Below are positions 50,293 through 59,046 of a stretch of 64,000 nt of DNA, in pieces; positions within the stretch are counted from its first letter, which is position 1, and each line of letters opens with the position of its first letter. Under the pieces are notes generated by a model. That model saw only the letters and a program-made list of their open reading frames with translations. It did no database searches and had not been told where the DNA came from. The translations under genes were made by a program, and so were the position numbers. Source of the DNA: Clostridiales bacterium (GTDB taxonomy: Bacteria; Bacillota; Clostridia; Oscillospirales; Oscillospiraceae); NCBI GenBank assembly GCA_029268065.1, contig JAJUHC010000015.1, positions 1 to 64,000 of the forward strand, given 5' to 3'.

Positions 50293-51522
50293 TTATTTAA
50301 AAAGCATGCCCAAAAGCTCGATCCCGGCCTTTACATAAGACCCTTTGCAACCGTTGGCCTCGCTGAAGGGCAGTCCCGAGCCGCGGCTTTCGCGGCTGTC
50401 GTAAAGTATATACGGGACGGGATCCCCGTCGTGTCCCCTTGTGGATGTCAGCGTCTTGTGATCGCTCAGTATGAGCATCCTGAATTCAAATCCCTCGGCT
50501 TTAAGCTTTTCGCAAAGAGGTCCTACCACCCTGCTGTCCAAATACTCTATCGCCTTTATTTTCCCTTCGGTATCCCCGTTATGGGTGCACTCGTCCGGAG
50601 CCTCGACATGCACGGCGGCAAAGTCCCCGCCCTTTCTGAGTATCTCCATCGCGGCCTCGACCTTGCCCTCGAGGTTCGTGTCGAGCTCGCCCGTCGCCCC
50701 CTCAACCGTTATCATATCGAGTCCCGTAAGAGCCGCTATGCCGTGGCAGAGCGGCACCGCGCTCACCACTCCGCCGCGCTTGCCGTAATTTTCGGCGAAG
50801 CCGGGGAGCTTTACGGCCGTACCTTCGGCCCAAAACCAGATTCCGTTCGCCGGAAGCCTGCCTTCAGACCTCCTCTTTTTATTTATGGGATGCCCGTCGA
50901 GTTTCCTGTGGGCGAGGAGCATGAGCCTTTTGAGCACTTCGGCGTTTTCGCAGCCTGACGGAAGGAGCCCGCCGATTTTTTCTCCAAGGTGGTCGTGAGG
51001 CGGAATAAGCTTTATGCCGCTGACATTCGCACCCTTCTGGACGGCGATATGCCTGAAGGAATGCCCCGGCTTCACGGACAGCCGCGCCTTTTCGGCCTCG
51101 GCACCGAACTCGGGGTCATTAAAAAGCGTGGCGATTATCTCGTCCGACACCTCGCCCTCTATCGAGCCCGCGCTGTGGGACAGTATACGCTTTTCCTCAA
51201 ACGGCATGTCCCCGTCCTCATACGAAACCATATTGCAGCGGTAAGCCACGTCTCCCGGTTCGAGTTTAATTCCTGTCGCGGCGGCTTCGAGCGGGGCGCG
51301 TCCGGTATAGCATTGCTTCGGATCGCAACCGAATATAGAGAGTATGGCCGTATCGCTCCCCGGCGGGAGCCCCTCGGGCACGTTAAGCACGCTTCCCTGC
51401 TCCCCGCGCTCTGCCAGATAGTCCATGATCGGCGTTTTTGCGCATTCTATCGGCGTTTTTCCCCCCAGCGCTTCAACAGGGTTGTCCGCCATTCCGTCTC
51501 CGATAACAAGTAGGTATTTCAA
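50293..51522 (-). CDS. apgM: ApgM-type phosphoglycerate mutase / proposed homoserine kinase
   Basis: The 409-residue protein belongs to the alkaline-phosphatase superfamily, archaeal-type cofactor-independent phosphoglycerate mutase branch. Metal-site segments are LVIGDGMADNP at the start, SDTAILSIFG (probable catalytic Ser), HVEAPDECTHNGD and SDHKT. One subfamily of these proteins has been proposed to act as homoserine kinase. The operon, with an aminotransferase and Lrp regulator rather than glycolytic genes, makes an amino-acid role credible, but the sequence alone does not decide. Confidence 0.85.
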   Translation of the reverse strand: MKYLLVIGDGMADNPVEALGGKTPIECAKTPIMDYLAERGEQGSVLNVPEGLPPGSDTAILSIFGCDPKQCYTGRAPLEAAATGIKLEPGDVAYRCNMVSYEDGDMPFEEKRILSHSAGSIEGEVSDEIIATLFNDPEFGAEAEKARLSVKPGHSFRHIAVQKGANVSGIKLIPPHDHLGEKIGGLLPSGCENAEVLKRLMLLAHRKLDGHPINKKRRSEGRLPANGIWFWAEGTAVKLPGFAENYGKRGGVVSAVPLCHGIAALTGLDMITVEGATGELDTNLEGKVEAAMEILRKGGDFAAVHVEAPDECTHNGDTEGKIKAIEYLDSRVVGPLCEKLKAEGFEFRMLILSDHKTLTSTRGHDGDPVPYILYDSRESRGSGLPFSEANGCKGSYVKAGIELLGMLFK

Positions 51523-51535
51523 TTCTCTTTATCCT

Positions 51536-52702
51536 TTACAAGCTTTTTATAAACCGCTCTATCCTGACGAGAGCCTCTTGGATATCGGCTATCGAAGCCG
51601 CGTAGCACATGCGGACGAAGCCCTCCCCGCCGGGTCCGAAGGCCGTTCCCGAAATAACCGCGACCTTTTCCGCAACAAGCAGCTTTTCGCAGAACTCGTC
51701 GGAGCACAGCCCCGTGCTCTTAATGCTCGGGAAGACGTAGAAGGCGCCCCTGGGCTCGAAGCAGTCGAGTCCGATTTTCCGAAGTCCCGACACAAGGAAC
51801 CTGCGCCGTTCATCGTATTCCGTTTTCATAGCCTCTATGTCCGGGTCCCCGTTTCTGAGGGCCTCTATCGCCGCGTACTGGCTCATCGTCGGTGCGGACA
51901 TTATCCCGTACTGGTGGAGCTTTAAGAGATGACTGATAACCTCTTTCGGGCCGCAGACATAGCCGAGGCGCCAGCCGGTCATTGCGTAGCACTTGGAAAA
52001 GCCGTTGACCACGATCGTGCGGTCGCGCAGTCCTGCGATGTTTGCCGGCGACGTATGATGCGGCCCGTATGTGAGCTCAGCGTATATTTCGTCTGAAAGC
52101 ACAACAATATCAGTGCCCTTAAGCACCTCCCAGATCGCCTCAAGGTCTTTCCGCTCCATTATTCCGCCTGTCGGATTGCAGGGGAAGGGCAGTATAAGCA
52201 GCTTTGTTTTCGGCGTTATAGCCGATCTGAGCTCCTCGGGAGTCAGGCGGAATTCGTTTTCCGCCTTTGTCTGGAGCCGTACGGGCGTCCCACCCGACAT
52301 GGTGACGAGGGCGTCGTAGCAGACAAAGGAGGGTACCGGAATTATTACTTCATCCCCCTCGTTCACAAAGGCTCTTATCGTAAGATCAATGGCCTCGCTG
52401 CCGCCCACGGTAACGACTATCTGACTCTTAGGGTCATAATGCAGATCGAAGCGGCGGCTGAGATAATTTGATATCTCCTTTCTGAGATTCATCATGCCGG
52501 CGTTTGATGTGTACTTTGTATAGCCCTTTTCGAGGGAATATATGCCGGCGTCCCGTATATGCCAGGGGGTAACAAAATCCGGCTCTCCTATGCCGAGAGA
52601 AATGGCGTCCTCCATCTCCTCGAGTATGTCAAAAAACTTCCTTATGCCCGAAGGCTTGATGCTCTGTATCTCCTTCGTCATAAGCGAGCTGTAATCCATC
52701 AT
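51536..52702 (-). CDS. Class I/II PLP-dependent aminotransferase
   Basis: The 388-residue fold-type I aminotransferase has SLGIGEPDFVTP, FPCNPTGG, LSDEIYAELTY and the PLP lysine in NGFSKCYAMTGWRLGY. The C-terminal motif is GFVRMCYAAS. It resembles the aspartate/aromatic/alanine aminotransferases (AspB-like); the exact substrate cannot be read from the sequence. ATG 52702 overlaps the Lrp stop codon by four bases. It sits between an Lrp regulator and apgM. Confidence 0.93.
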   Translation of the reverse strand: MMDYSSLMTKEIQSIKPSGIRKFFDILEEMEDAISLGIGEPDFVTPWHIRDAGIYSLEKGYTKYTSNAGMMNLRKEISNYLSRRFDLHYDPKSQIVVTVGGSEAIDLTIRAFVNEGDEVIIPVPSFVCYDALVTMSGGTPVRLQTKAENEFRLTPEELRSAITPKTKLLILPFPCNPTGGIMERKDLEAIWEVLKGTDIVVLSDEIYAELTYGPHHTSPANIAGLRDRTIVVNGFSKCYAMTGWRLGYVCGPKEVISHLLKLHQYGIMSAPTMSQYAAIEALRNGDPDIEAMKTEYDERRRFLVSGLRKIGLDCFEPRGAFYVFPSIKSTGLCSDEFCEKLLVAEKVAVISGTAFGPGGEGFVRMCYAASIADIQEALVRIERFIKSL

Positions 52703-53178
52703 ACGAACAGCACCCTCTCCTCCTGTTCGGTCCTCTTGTTGAACAGGCAATTTTTTTCTTTGTATTTTTTCAGTATAAAATGGGTAGCGGTCGAAATAAC
52801 GCCGTCTATTGTGGAAAGACGCGCCGACACAAACTGCGCTACCTCTTTGAGGCTCTTTCCTGAAATTATGACGCAGAGGTCATAGGCTCCCGACATAAGA
52901 TATACGCTTTCGACTTCCTCAAACTGATATATACGCTCCGCGATACGGTCAAAACCATTTCCGCGCTGAGGGGTGACCTTGACTTCGATAAGCGCGGTGA
53001 CAAATTCCTCGCCCGCTTTGTCCCAATCGACAAGCGCCTGATAGCCCAGTATCACGTTGTTCTTTTCGTATTCCGCTATTGCCGCCTTTACCGCCGCCTC
53101 ATCCATACCGAGCATCGCCGCAAGCTGCTGCGCTGTGAGTCTGGAATCGTGCTCCAAGTGCTTAAGTATTTCGTTCAT
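52699..53178 (-). CDS. Lrp/AsnC-family transcriptional regulator
   Basis: The 159-residue protein has an N-terminal winged helix (residues ~1-55, LTAQQLAAMLGMDEAAVKAAIAEYEK) and a C-terminal RAM amino-acid-binding domain (TALIEVKVTPQRGNGFDRIAERI to SGAYDLCVIISG). The ATG at 53178 has GGAGG 7 bases upstream. It is the first gene of a four-gene operon with an aminotransferase, ApgM and DUF1015 protein, so it probably senses the amino acid those enzymes make or use. Confidence 0.92.
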   Translation of the reverse strand: MNEILKHLEHDSRLTAQQLAAMLGMDEAAVKAAIAEYEKNNVILGYQALVDWDKAGEEFVTALIEVKVTPQRGNGFDRIAERIYQFEEVESVYLMSGAYDLCVIISGKSLKEVAQFVSARLSTIDGVISTATHFILKKYKEKNCLFNKRTEQEERVLFV

Positions 53179-53233
53179 TTTAAATCCTCCCTGCGGTACC
53201 TTCAGCATTTGCTGCCGAATCAATTTAAAGGTC

Positions 53234-53298
53234 ATTTTATCATATTTTTTTCATAATTCCAATACAAAATTGAATGTAAAACCGCAAATGAATATAAT
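53234..53298. promoter_or_regulatory. Divergent promoters for the Lrp operon and the DUF378 gene
   Basis: Minus strand (Lrp): TTGGAA (53262-53257), 17 bp, TAAAAT (53239-53234). Plus strand (DUF378): TTGAAT (53270-53275), 17 bp, TATAAT (53293-53298). The two -35 boxes are only 7 bp apart, so one bound regulator could affect both. Confidence 0.55.
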
Positions 53299-53356
53299 TG
53301 TATCATAAGGGAATATTAATCACGCTACAAATACATTTTTACACGGAGGAATTGCT

Positions 53357-53566
53357 GTGATAATGGACAGAATCTCGCTCATTCTCGTGATAATCGGAGC
53401 GCTCAACTGGGGAGGCCTCGGCATTTTCGGCTTCGACACGGTGGCTTATCTGTTCGGAGGTCAGGACGCGACCGTAAGCCGCGTCATCTACACGATCGTC
53501 GGGCTTGCGGGAATTTGGTGCATATCCCTGCTGTTTCGCGAACGCGAGCACGCCGACGAAACCTGA
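53357..53566 (+). CDS. DUF378 family membrane protein
   Basis: This 69-residue protein has two membrane segments (~5-30 and ~43-62) and the DUF378 pattern: LNWGGLGIFGFDTVAYLFGG, then IVGLAGIW. The family is widespread in Firmicutes and of unknown function (B. subtilis YuzA is a relative). GTG 53357 has GGAGGA 6 bases upstream; an ATG two codons later is the alternative. It has its own promoter and terminator. Confidence 0.85.
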   Translation: MIMDRISLILVIIGALNWGGLGIFGFDTVAYLFGGQDATVSRVIYTIVGLAGIWCISLLFREREHADET

Positions 53567-53572
53567 TAACGG

Positions 53573-53603
53573 AACGGAGGAGCCGACGCTCCTCCGTTTT
53601 TTT
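53573..53603 (+). terminator. Terminator of DUF378 gene
   Basis: AACGGAGGAG (53573-53582) pairs with CTCCTCCGTT (53589-53598), followed by T. Confidence 0.85.
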
Positions 53604-53687
53604 GCGAAGCCGCAGGGATAATCAAACTTTACAACTCACCGCCCTTGAAGTAAAATATAACTCAATATTAAAGCAAGGAGCCGTGCC

Positions 53688-55541
53688 GTGGATAAGAGCA
53701 GATTTCTTCCCGTGAGCCGCGCAGATATGACGGAGCGCGGATGGGAGGATTACGATTTTCTTCTCATAACTGGCGACGCATATGTGGACCACCCCTCCTT
53801 CGGCACCCCCCTTATAGGACGGATGCTCGAAGCGGAGGGCTTCCGCGTCGCACTGCTTTCTCAGCCTGAGTGGCGCAGCACAAAAGCTTTCAAGGCGCTC
53901 GGCCGGCCCCGGCTCGGGGTTCTTTTGTCGGCGGGAAACCTCGATTCCATGGTGGCGCACTATACTGCGGCGAAAAAGCCAAGAAGCGAGGACTTTTACA
54001 GCCCGGGCAAAAAAGCGGGGCTTCGCCCCGACCGCGCTTCGATAGTCTACGCGAACCGCGCGAGAGAGGCCTTCCCGGGCCTTCCCGTCATTATCGGGGG
54101 ACTTGAAGCCTCGCTGCGGCGCTTTGCCCACTATGATTACTGGGACAACAAGGTTCGGCGCAGCGTTCTTGTGGATTCCAAGGCGGACATATTGGTTTAC
54201 GGAATGGGGGAACGCGCCACGCTTCAAATCGCACAGCTCCTCAAAAGCGGGACGCCCGTTTCAGAAATCACGGATATCAGAGGCACCGCCGTTCTGGTCT
54301 CCGACAAAAGCGTCTGCGCTTTTCCTTTTGTGGAATGCCCCTCCTGCGAGGATGTGCGCGAGAGCAAGCGGGACTATGCCGCCGCGACAAAAATACAGTA
54401 CGATGAGCACGACCCCATAAGGGGCAGGGCAGTCATTCAGCGGCATGGCGACAGGTTCCTTATCGTCAACCCCCCTCAGATGCCGCTTGACACGGCGGAG
54501 CTCGACAGGCTTGCCGCCCTGCCGTTCACGCGCGAGTCTCACCCCGATTATGACGATATCGGCGGCGTCCCCGCAATAGAGGAAGTGCGCTTTTCGGTCA
54601 TTCACAACCGGGGCTGCTTCGGTGCGTGCAACTTCTGCTCTCTCGCCTTTCATCAGGGAAGAATGGTGACCTCCCGCAGCCATGAATCGGTGGTAAACGA
54701 GGTTAAGGGTTTCTTGAAGCACCCCGAATTTAAGGGTTATGTCCACGATGTGGGAGGACCAACGGCAAATTTCAGGCATACCGCCTGCGTGGAACAGCTA
54801 AAAAACGGCGTCTGCAAGGGCAAAGCCTGCCTCGCCCCCGTCCCCTGCAAGAACCTTGACGCCGACCATACGGATTACCTGGAGCTTTTGCGTAAGCTTC
54901 GTAAAATTGAGGGAGTAAAAAAGGTCTTCGTCCGCTCCGGAATCAGATACGACTACATGCTTCTGGACAAAAAGGGCGAGTTTTTTCCCGAGCTCGTAAA
55001 GCATCATATAAGCGGTCAGCTCAAGGTCGCTCCCGAACACTGCGCAGCAGGCGTTCTCGATTACATGGGCAAACCTCATATCGGGGTATATGAGCAGTTC
55101 CTGGAAAAATATCGCAGTCTGAACAAAAAATACGGCAAGGAGCAGTATGTGGTGCCTTATCTGATGTCGTCCCACCCCGGCTGCACTCTGAAGGACGCTG
55201 TAAGGCTCGCGGAGTATCTCCATAAAAACGGCCGCCAGCCCGAGCAGGTGCAGGACTTTTATCCTACGCCGGGCACCCTCTCCACCTCGATGTACTACAC
55301 CGAAATCGACCCGAGGACCATGAAGCCCGTATATGTGGCAAAAACCTTCCACGAAAAAGCGCTTCAGAGGGCGATGCTCCAGTGGGCGCGCCCCGAAAAC
55401 AGAAGGCTCGTTATGGAAGCTCTCAAGGCAGCGGGGCGCGAGGACCTAATCGGCTACGGAAAGGAATGTCTGATAAGACCCGCGGGCAGGTCTCCGTTAA
55501 GCCGTAAGGGCGGGCGTAATAACAAAAATCGATGCAAATAA
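53688..55541 (+). CDS. YgiQ-family radical SAM protein
   Basis: At 617 residues this is a full-length UPF0313/YgiQ protein. The N-terminal domain (FLPVSRADMTERGWEDYDFLL region) is followed by the radical SAM site CFGACNFC, and the C-terminal region contains YPTPGTLSTSMYYT and the DUF3362 tail. The reaction is unknown. The N-terminal B12-like fold is often noted in the family, but I see no DxHxxG cobalamin motif. The start is GTG with AAGGAG upstream. It is monocistronic. Confidence 0.9.
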   Translation: MDKSRFLPVSRADMTERGWEDYDFLLITGDAYVDHPSFGTPLIGRMLEAEGFRVALLSQPEWRSTKAFKALGRPRLGVLLSAGNLDSMVAHYTAAKKPRSEDFYSPGKKAGLRPDRASIVYANRAREAFPGLPVIIGGLEASLRRFAHYDYWDNKVRRSVLVDSKADILVYGMGERATLQIAQLLKSGTPVSEITDIRGTAVLVSDKSVCAFPFVECPSCEDVRESKRDYAAATKIQYDEHDPIRGRAVIQRHGDRFLIVNPPQMPLDTAELDRLAALPFTRESHPDYDDIGGVPAIEEVRFSVIHNRGCFGACNFCSLAFHQGRMVTSRSHESVVNEVKGFLKHPEFKGYVHDVGGPTANFRHTACVEQLKNGVCKGKACLAPVPCKNLDADHTDYLELLRKLRKIEGVKKVFVRSGIRYDYMLLDKKGEFFPELVKHHISGQLKVAPEHCAAGVLDYMGKPHIGVYEQFLEKYRSLNKKYGKEQYVVPYLMSSHPGCTLKDAVRLAEYLHKNGRQPEQVQDFYPTPGTLSTSMYYTEIDPRTMKPVYVAKTFHEKALQRAMLQWARPENRRLVMEALKAAGREDLIGYGKECLIRPAGRSPLSRKGGRNNKNRCK

Positions 55542-55544
55542 AAA

Positions 55545-55579
55545 AGCGGCGGAGACCTCTCTTCTCCGCCGCTGTTTTT
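55545..55579. terminator. Bidirectional terminator between YgiQ and abrB genes
   Basis: AGCGGCGGAGA (55545-55555) pairs with TCTCCGCCGCT (55563-55573); A run before, T run after. Confidence 0.85.
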
Positions 55580-55587
55580 CCGGGTCT

Positions 55588-55827
55588 TTATGCCTTAAGC
55601 TCTTTTAAGCATTCCGCACAAATGTTTTTACCCTTGTAGGACGAAACGTTCTTCGCGCTGTCGCAGAAAATGCATGCAGGCTCATACTTTTTAAGTACTA
55701 TTGAAGACTCCTCAACGTATATCTCCAACGCATCCTTTTCTGCGATGTCAAGCGTACGGCGCAGTTCTATCGGCAAAACAATGCGCCCAAGCTCGTCCAC
55801 CCTTCTGACAATACCTGTCGATTTCAT
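55588..55827 (-). CDS. abrB: AbrB-family transition-state regulator
   Basis: The 79-residue protein has an N-terminal SpoVT/AbrB swapped-hairpin DNA-binding domain (KSTGIVRRVDELGRIVLP, residues 1-50) and a C-terminal CIFC...CAEC zinc ribbon, the form common in clostridia. AbrB represses post-exponential genes, including those for sporulation and toxins, in related organisms. It has its own strong promoter (55894-55921). Confidence 0.93.
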   Translation of the reverse strand: MKSTGIVRRVDELGRIVLPIELRRTLDIAEKDALEIYVEESSIVLKKYEPACIFCDSAKNVSSYKGKNICAECLKELKA

Positions 55828-55893
55828 ACTTAATCCTCCGTAATATATATATTCAAGGGCCTCATACTCCCTTGTTTTCTATATCTGATGGCA

Positions 55894-55921
55894 ATTATAG
55901 CATATTTCAATTTTTTGTCAA
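55894..55921 (-). promoter_or_regulatory. Promoter of abrB
   Basis: Minus strand: TTGACA (55921-55916), 16-bp spacer, TATAAT (55899-55894). Both hexamers are exact consensus. The untranslated leader is about 60 nt. Confidence 0.75.
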
Positions 55922-56011
55922 GACAGGAATGTAATTTTCTGCCTATTTTGCAAAAATTTCAAATTTTTTCCTCCCAAACAGGGATTTTTCACAATTATTT
56001 GCCTCTTGAGA

Positions 56012-56863
56012 TTATTTTATTTCAGCCGCGAGGGCGGAAATATGGTCTTTGTTCGTGCCGCAGCAGCCGCCGAGAATATCGGCTCCGAGCTTTCTTATCT
56101 CCGCCATCTGTTTCGCAAACGACTCCGGACTAAGGTCGTATCTGGGTTTCCCGCCCGCAACGACGGGCTTGCCCGCATTGGGTTTTGCTATGAGCGGTAT
56201 TTTAGCCGCCGCCTTCATTTCCTTCACAAGACGTTTTAGCAGCTCGAAGTCTCCGCAGCAGTTGATCCCGAACGCAGAAGCTCCCAGTTCCTCGAAAGTG
56301 GAGAGGAGCCCCGCAAAATCCTCGCCGTAATAAGACTTCCCGCCTTCTGTGCATGTGAAGCTGACAAGCACCGGCTTTTTGGAATTTTGCTTTATTGCCG
56401 TTACCGCGGCCTTCGCCTCCTCGCAGGAAAGCTGGGTCTCGACTGCGTAAAAGCCGACGCCCGCCTCCTCAAGGGCCTTGACCTGCTCGGAATAGACCTC
56501 GACCAGCTCCTCGAACTTTGCGTCACCGAAGGGTTCCAGCGCCTCGCCCGCCGGCGCGATGTCGCCTCCTACCGGCACTCTTCCCTCCGAAGCTTCAAGC
56601 GACAGTCCGGCCAGGCGAAGATTCATCTCGCGCACCGAGCCGCCAAGCCCGTACTTTTGAAGCAACACTCGGTTGGCGCCGAAGGTCGGTGCATAAATCA
56701 GGTCGGAGCCGGCGGAAATATAACCGCGCTGAAGCTCTATCAAATGCTCAGGATGCTCCAGTATCCACTTTTCGAGGCTGCTTCCGATTGAGTATCCGTG
56801 CTTTACCATCTCCGTGCCCGTCGCGCCGTCCAGGATCAGGGGAAGCTTTTCTAAAAACTCCAT
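56012..56863 (-). CDS. Homocysteine S-methyltransferase-family protein
   Basis: This 283-residue protein is a single homocysteine-methyltransferase barrel like the N-terminal domain of MetH. The start is ILDGATGTEM, and the zinc ligands are a Cys in FGINCCGD and the GGCCGTN pair at the C-terminal end. It lacks the folate, cobalamin and activation domains, so the methyl donor may be S-methylmethionine, a methyl-corrinoid protein or separately encoded MetH parts. It lies 42 bp after argS on the same strand and may share the murI-argS transcript. Confidence 0.88.
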   Translation of the reverse strand: MEFLEKLPLILDGATGTEMVKHGYSIGSSLEKWILEHPEHLIELQRGYISAGSDLIYAPTFGANRVLLQKYGLGGSVREMNLRLAGLSLEASEGRVPVGGDIAPAGEALEPFGDAKFEELVEVYSEQVKALEEAGVGFYAVETQLSCEEAKAAVTAIKQNSKKPVLVSFTCTEGGKSYYGEDFAGLLSTFEELGASAFGINCCGDFELLKRLVKEMKAAAKIPLIAKPNAGKPVVAGGKPRYDLSPESFAKQMAEIRKLGADILGGCCGTNKDHISALAAEIK

Positions 56864-56905
56864 GCCGTGCTCCTTTCAATAATGCATAATGTAATAATCT
56901 CAATA

Positions 56906-58603
56906 TTACATCTTCTCCGGCGCCGTTACGCCCAAAATGTCAAGGCTGTTCGCGATTGCGCGCCTCGTCGCATCTGCGAGCTTGAGCCTTGCAGACAGTA
57001 TTTCCGGAGCCTCGCCCTTTATTCGGTTTGAGTTGTAAAAGCGGTGGAACCGGGCCGCAAGCTCGATGACATAGCGGTTTATCCTTGACGGATCGTAATC
57101 GCGGGCCGCAAGTCTTATCTCCTCCGGCAGCAGCGCTATCTGCTTAATGAGCTCCTGCTCAAAAACCGTAGATATGTTCGAAACGTCTACATCCTTTATG
57201 TCCGGCACGCCGTAGCCCTCAGCCGCAAGAGCCGCTATCAGGCTGCATATCCTTGCGTGCGCGTACTGAACATAATAAACAGGATTCTCGCTGTCCTGCC
57301 GCACCGCAAGCCCCATATCGAACTCGAGATGCGTATCCGGCCTCGCGTTGAAGAAAAAGCGGCAGGCGTCCACTGAAATCTCGTCGAGAAGGTCGTTCAG
57401 GGTTAAGGCCTTGCCCGTGCGCTTTGAAACCTTTATGGTCTCGCCGTCCCGGGTTAATCTCACCATCTGCATAATGAGAAAGTCCAGCTTTGAACTGTCT
57501 ATGCCGAGGGCGGGGGCCGACATAGTCGCCTTGAAGCGTATTGAGTGCCCGTGGTGGTCGGCGCCCCATATATCGATCACGCGGTCAAAGCCGCGCTCTA
57601 TGAATTTATTCCTGTGATAGGCTATGTCCACTGCATAATAGGTATAAAAGCCGTTTGAGCGCCGCAGCACCTCGTCCTTGTCGGCGCCGAAATCGGTGTT
57701 CCGGAGCCAGATGGCGCCGTCCTTCTCATAGGTGCAGCCGTTTTCCTCAAGCAGCCTCACGGTTTCCTCGACATAGCCGCTCTTGTGGAGCTCGCTCTCC
57801 AGAAACCAGTTGTCGAACCTGATTCGATAGCGTTCAAGGTGCTTTTTCATCAGAGCTATGTTGTGGGGCAGGGCGAAATCGACGAAGGCGCGCCTTCTTT
57901 CCTCCCCGTCCTTTTCCGCATAGGAGTCTCCGTATTTTTCATACAGCATCCGCGCAAGCTCCCTGATATCCTCTCCGTGGTAGCCGTCCTCGGGGAAGGG
58001 CACGGCGTCCTCGCCCTTAACTATCTGAAGATATCTCGCCTCTATCGAGCGTCCGAAAAGGTCCACCTGATTGCCCGCGTCGTTTACATAGAATTCCCGC
58101 CACACGCTGCAGCCCGCTCTGTCCAGGACCGAAGCCAGCGCATCGCCCAAAACCCCTCCGCGCGCGTTGCCTATCGTCATTGGTCCGGTCGGGTTTGCGG
58201 ATACGAATTCCACCATCACGCGCTCGCCGGTTTTTTTGTCGGCCCGCCCATAGTCCTGACCCTCCGACTGAACGGCCGCAAGCACCTCGGCGTACCATTT
58301 GTCGGACAGGCGGAAGTTTATGAATCCGGCTCCGGCAACCTCCGCGCTCCTGAAATAGCTCCCGGATAGCTCCATCTCCTTAAGCAGGGCTTCCGCAATC
58401 CTTCTGGGCTGCATCTTCATGGTCTTCGCCGCAGCCATCGCATATGAGCAGGCGTAGTCTCCGAGAGCGGGGTCCTTGGGTATCTCAACGGTTCCCGTCA
58501 TCTCGGCTCCTCCGGGCAGCTCGCCCTTCCGCGCCGCTCCCTCATACGCCGCCTTTACAATTTCATCTATCTGGCTTTTTGCCTTTTCAATAAGATTTGC
58601 CAT
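56906..58603 (-). CDS. argS: Arginyl-tRNA synthetase
   Basis: At 565 residues this is a class I synthetase. The N-terminal Add1 domain contains VEIPKDPALGDYAC. The catalytic core has NPTGPMTIGNARGG in place of the usual NPTGPLHxGHxRG, so both His of the HIGH signature are replaced (Thr143 and Asn146). The KMSKS equivalent is KVSKRTG, as is common in ArgRS. The C-terminal DALR anticodon-binding domain ends with ILGVTAPEKM. It is the third gene of murI-DUF1934-argS, 9 bp after the DUF1934 gene. Confidence 0.94.
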   Translation of the reverse strand: MANLIEKAKSQIDEIVKAAYEGAARKGELPGGAEMTGTVEIPKDPALGDYACSYAMAAAKTMKMQPRRIAEALLKEMELSGSYFRSAEVAGAGFINFRLSDKWYAEVLAAVQSEGQDYGRADKKTGERVMVEFVSANPTGPMTIGNARGGVLGDALASVLDRAGCSVWREFYVNDAGNQVDLFGRSIEARYLQIVKGEDAVPFPEDGYHGEDIRELARMLYEKYGDSYAEKDGEERRRAFVDFALPHNIALMKKHLERYRIRFDNWFLESELHKSGYVEETVRLLEENGCTYEKDGAIWLRNTDFGADKDEVLRRSNGFYTYYAVDIAYHRNKFIERGFDRVIDIWGADHHGHSIRFKATMSAPALGIDSSKLDFLIMQMVRLTRDGETIKVSKRTGKALTLNDLLDEISVDACRFFFNARPDTHLEFDMGLAVRQDSENPVYYVQYAHARICSLIAALAAEGYGVPDIKDVDVSNISTVFEQELIKQIALLPEEIRLAARDYDPSRINRYVIELAARFHRFYNSNRIKGEAPEILSARLKLADATRRAIANSLDILGVTAPEKM

Positions 58604-58612
58604 TCTAGGTTC

Positions 58613-59035
58613 CTACGCTTCCCGTATATTTATCATGAAATCGTTCTTTCCCAAAGTCACGCTGTCGACGTCGACCGCGTAGGAAAGCTCGATATCGCCC
58701 CCGTGCTCGTTAAGGCCCGATTTAATTTTATGCGTGCGCACTCCGAGCGTCGCGGCGCCGTAGGGCGTTTCGTACAGAAAGTAGTGCTTCTTCCCGTTTT
58801 CAAATATCATCTGCGAGTTTACGCTGCCCTCGCGGGTCAGCCTTACCTGCTTGTCGTCTATGCGGAAGGTGGTTTTTGTGCCCTCCAGCCCCGTAAGCTC
58901 GCTCTCCATATATGTGAACTCGCAGGCAGAGTCATCGAACCTGTATGTCCCGTCAGTAACGAATTCATAGTAATCGTTTTCGTTCTCAGAAGTCTGGGAC
59001 CCCTTTATCGATATTATCACATCTTTGTTTTCCAT
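58613..59035 (-). CDS. DUF1934 (calycin-like) protein
   Basis: The 140-residue beta-rich protein of the DUF1934 family (B. subtilis YwiB) has a predicted calycin-type barrel. Typical features are the VIISIKGSQ start, the YEFVTDGTY segment and the ELSYAVDV end. The function is unknown. As in many Firmicutes it lies directly upstream of argS. murI is 11 bp upstream. Confidence 0.88.
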   Translation of the reverse strand: MENKDVIISIKGSQTSENENDYYEFVTDGTYRFDDSACEFTYMESELTGLEGTKTTFRIDDKQVRLTREGSVNSQMIFENGKKHYFLYETPYGAATLGVRTHKIKSGLNEHGGDIELSYAVDVDSVTLGKNDFMINIREA

Positions 59036-59046
59036 CTGCTTCCTCT

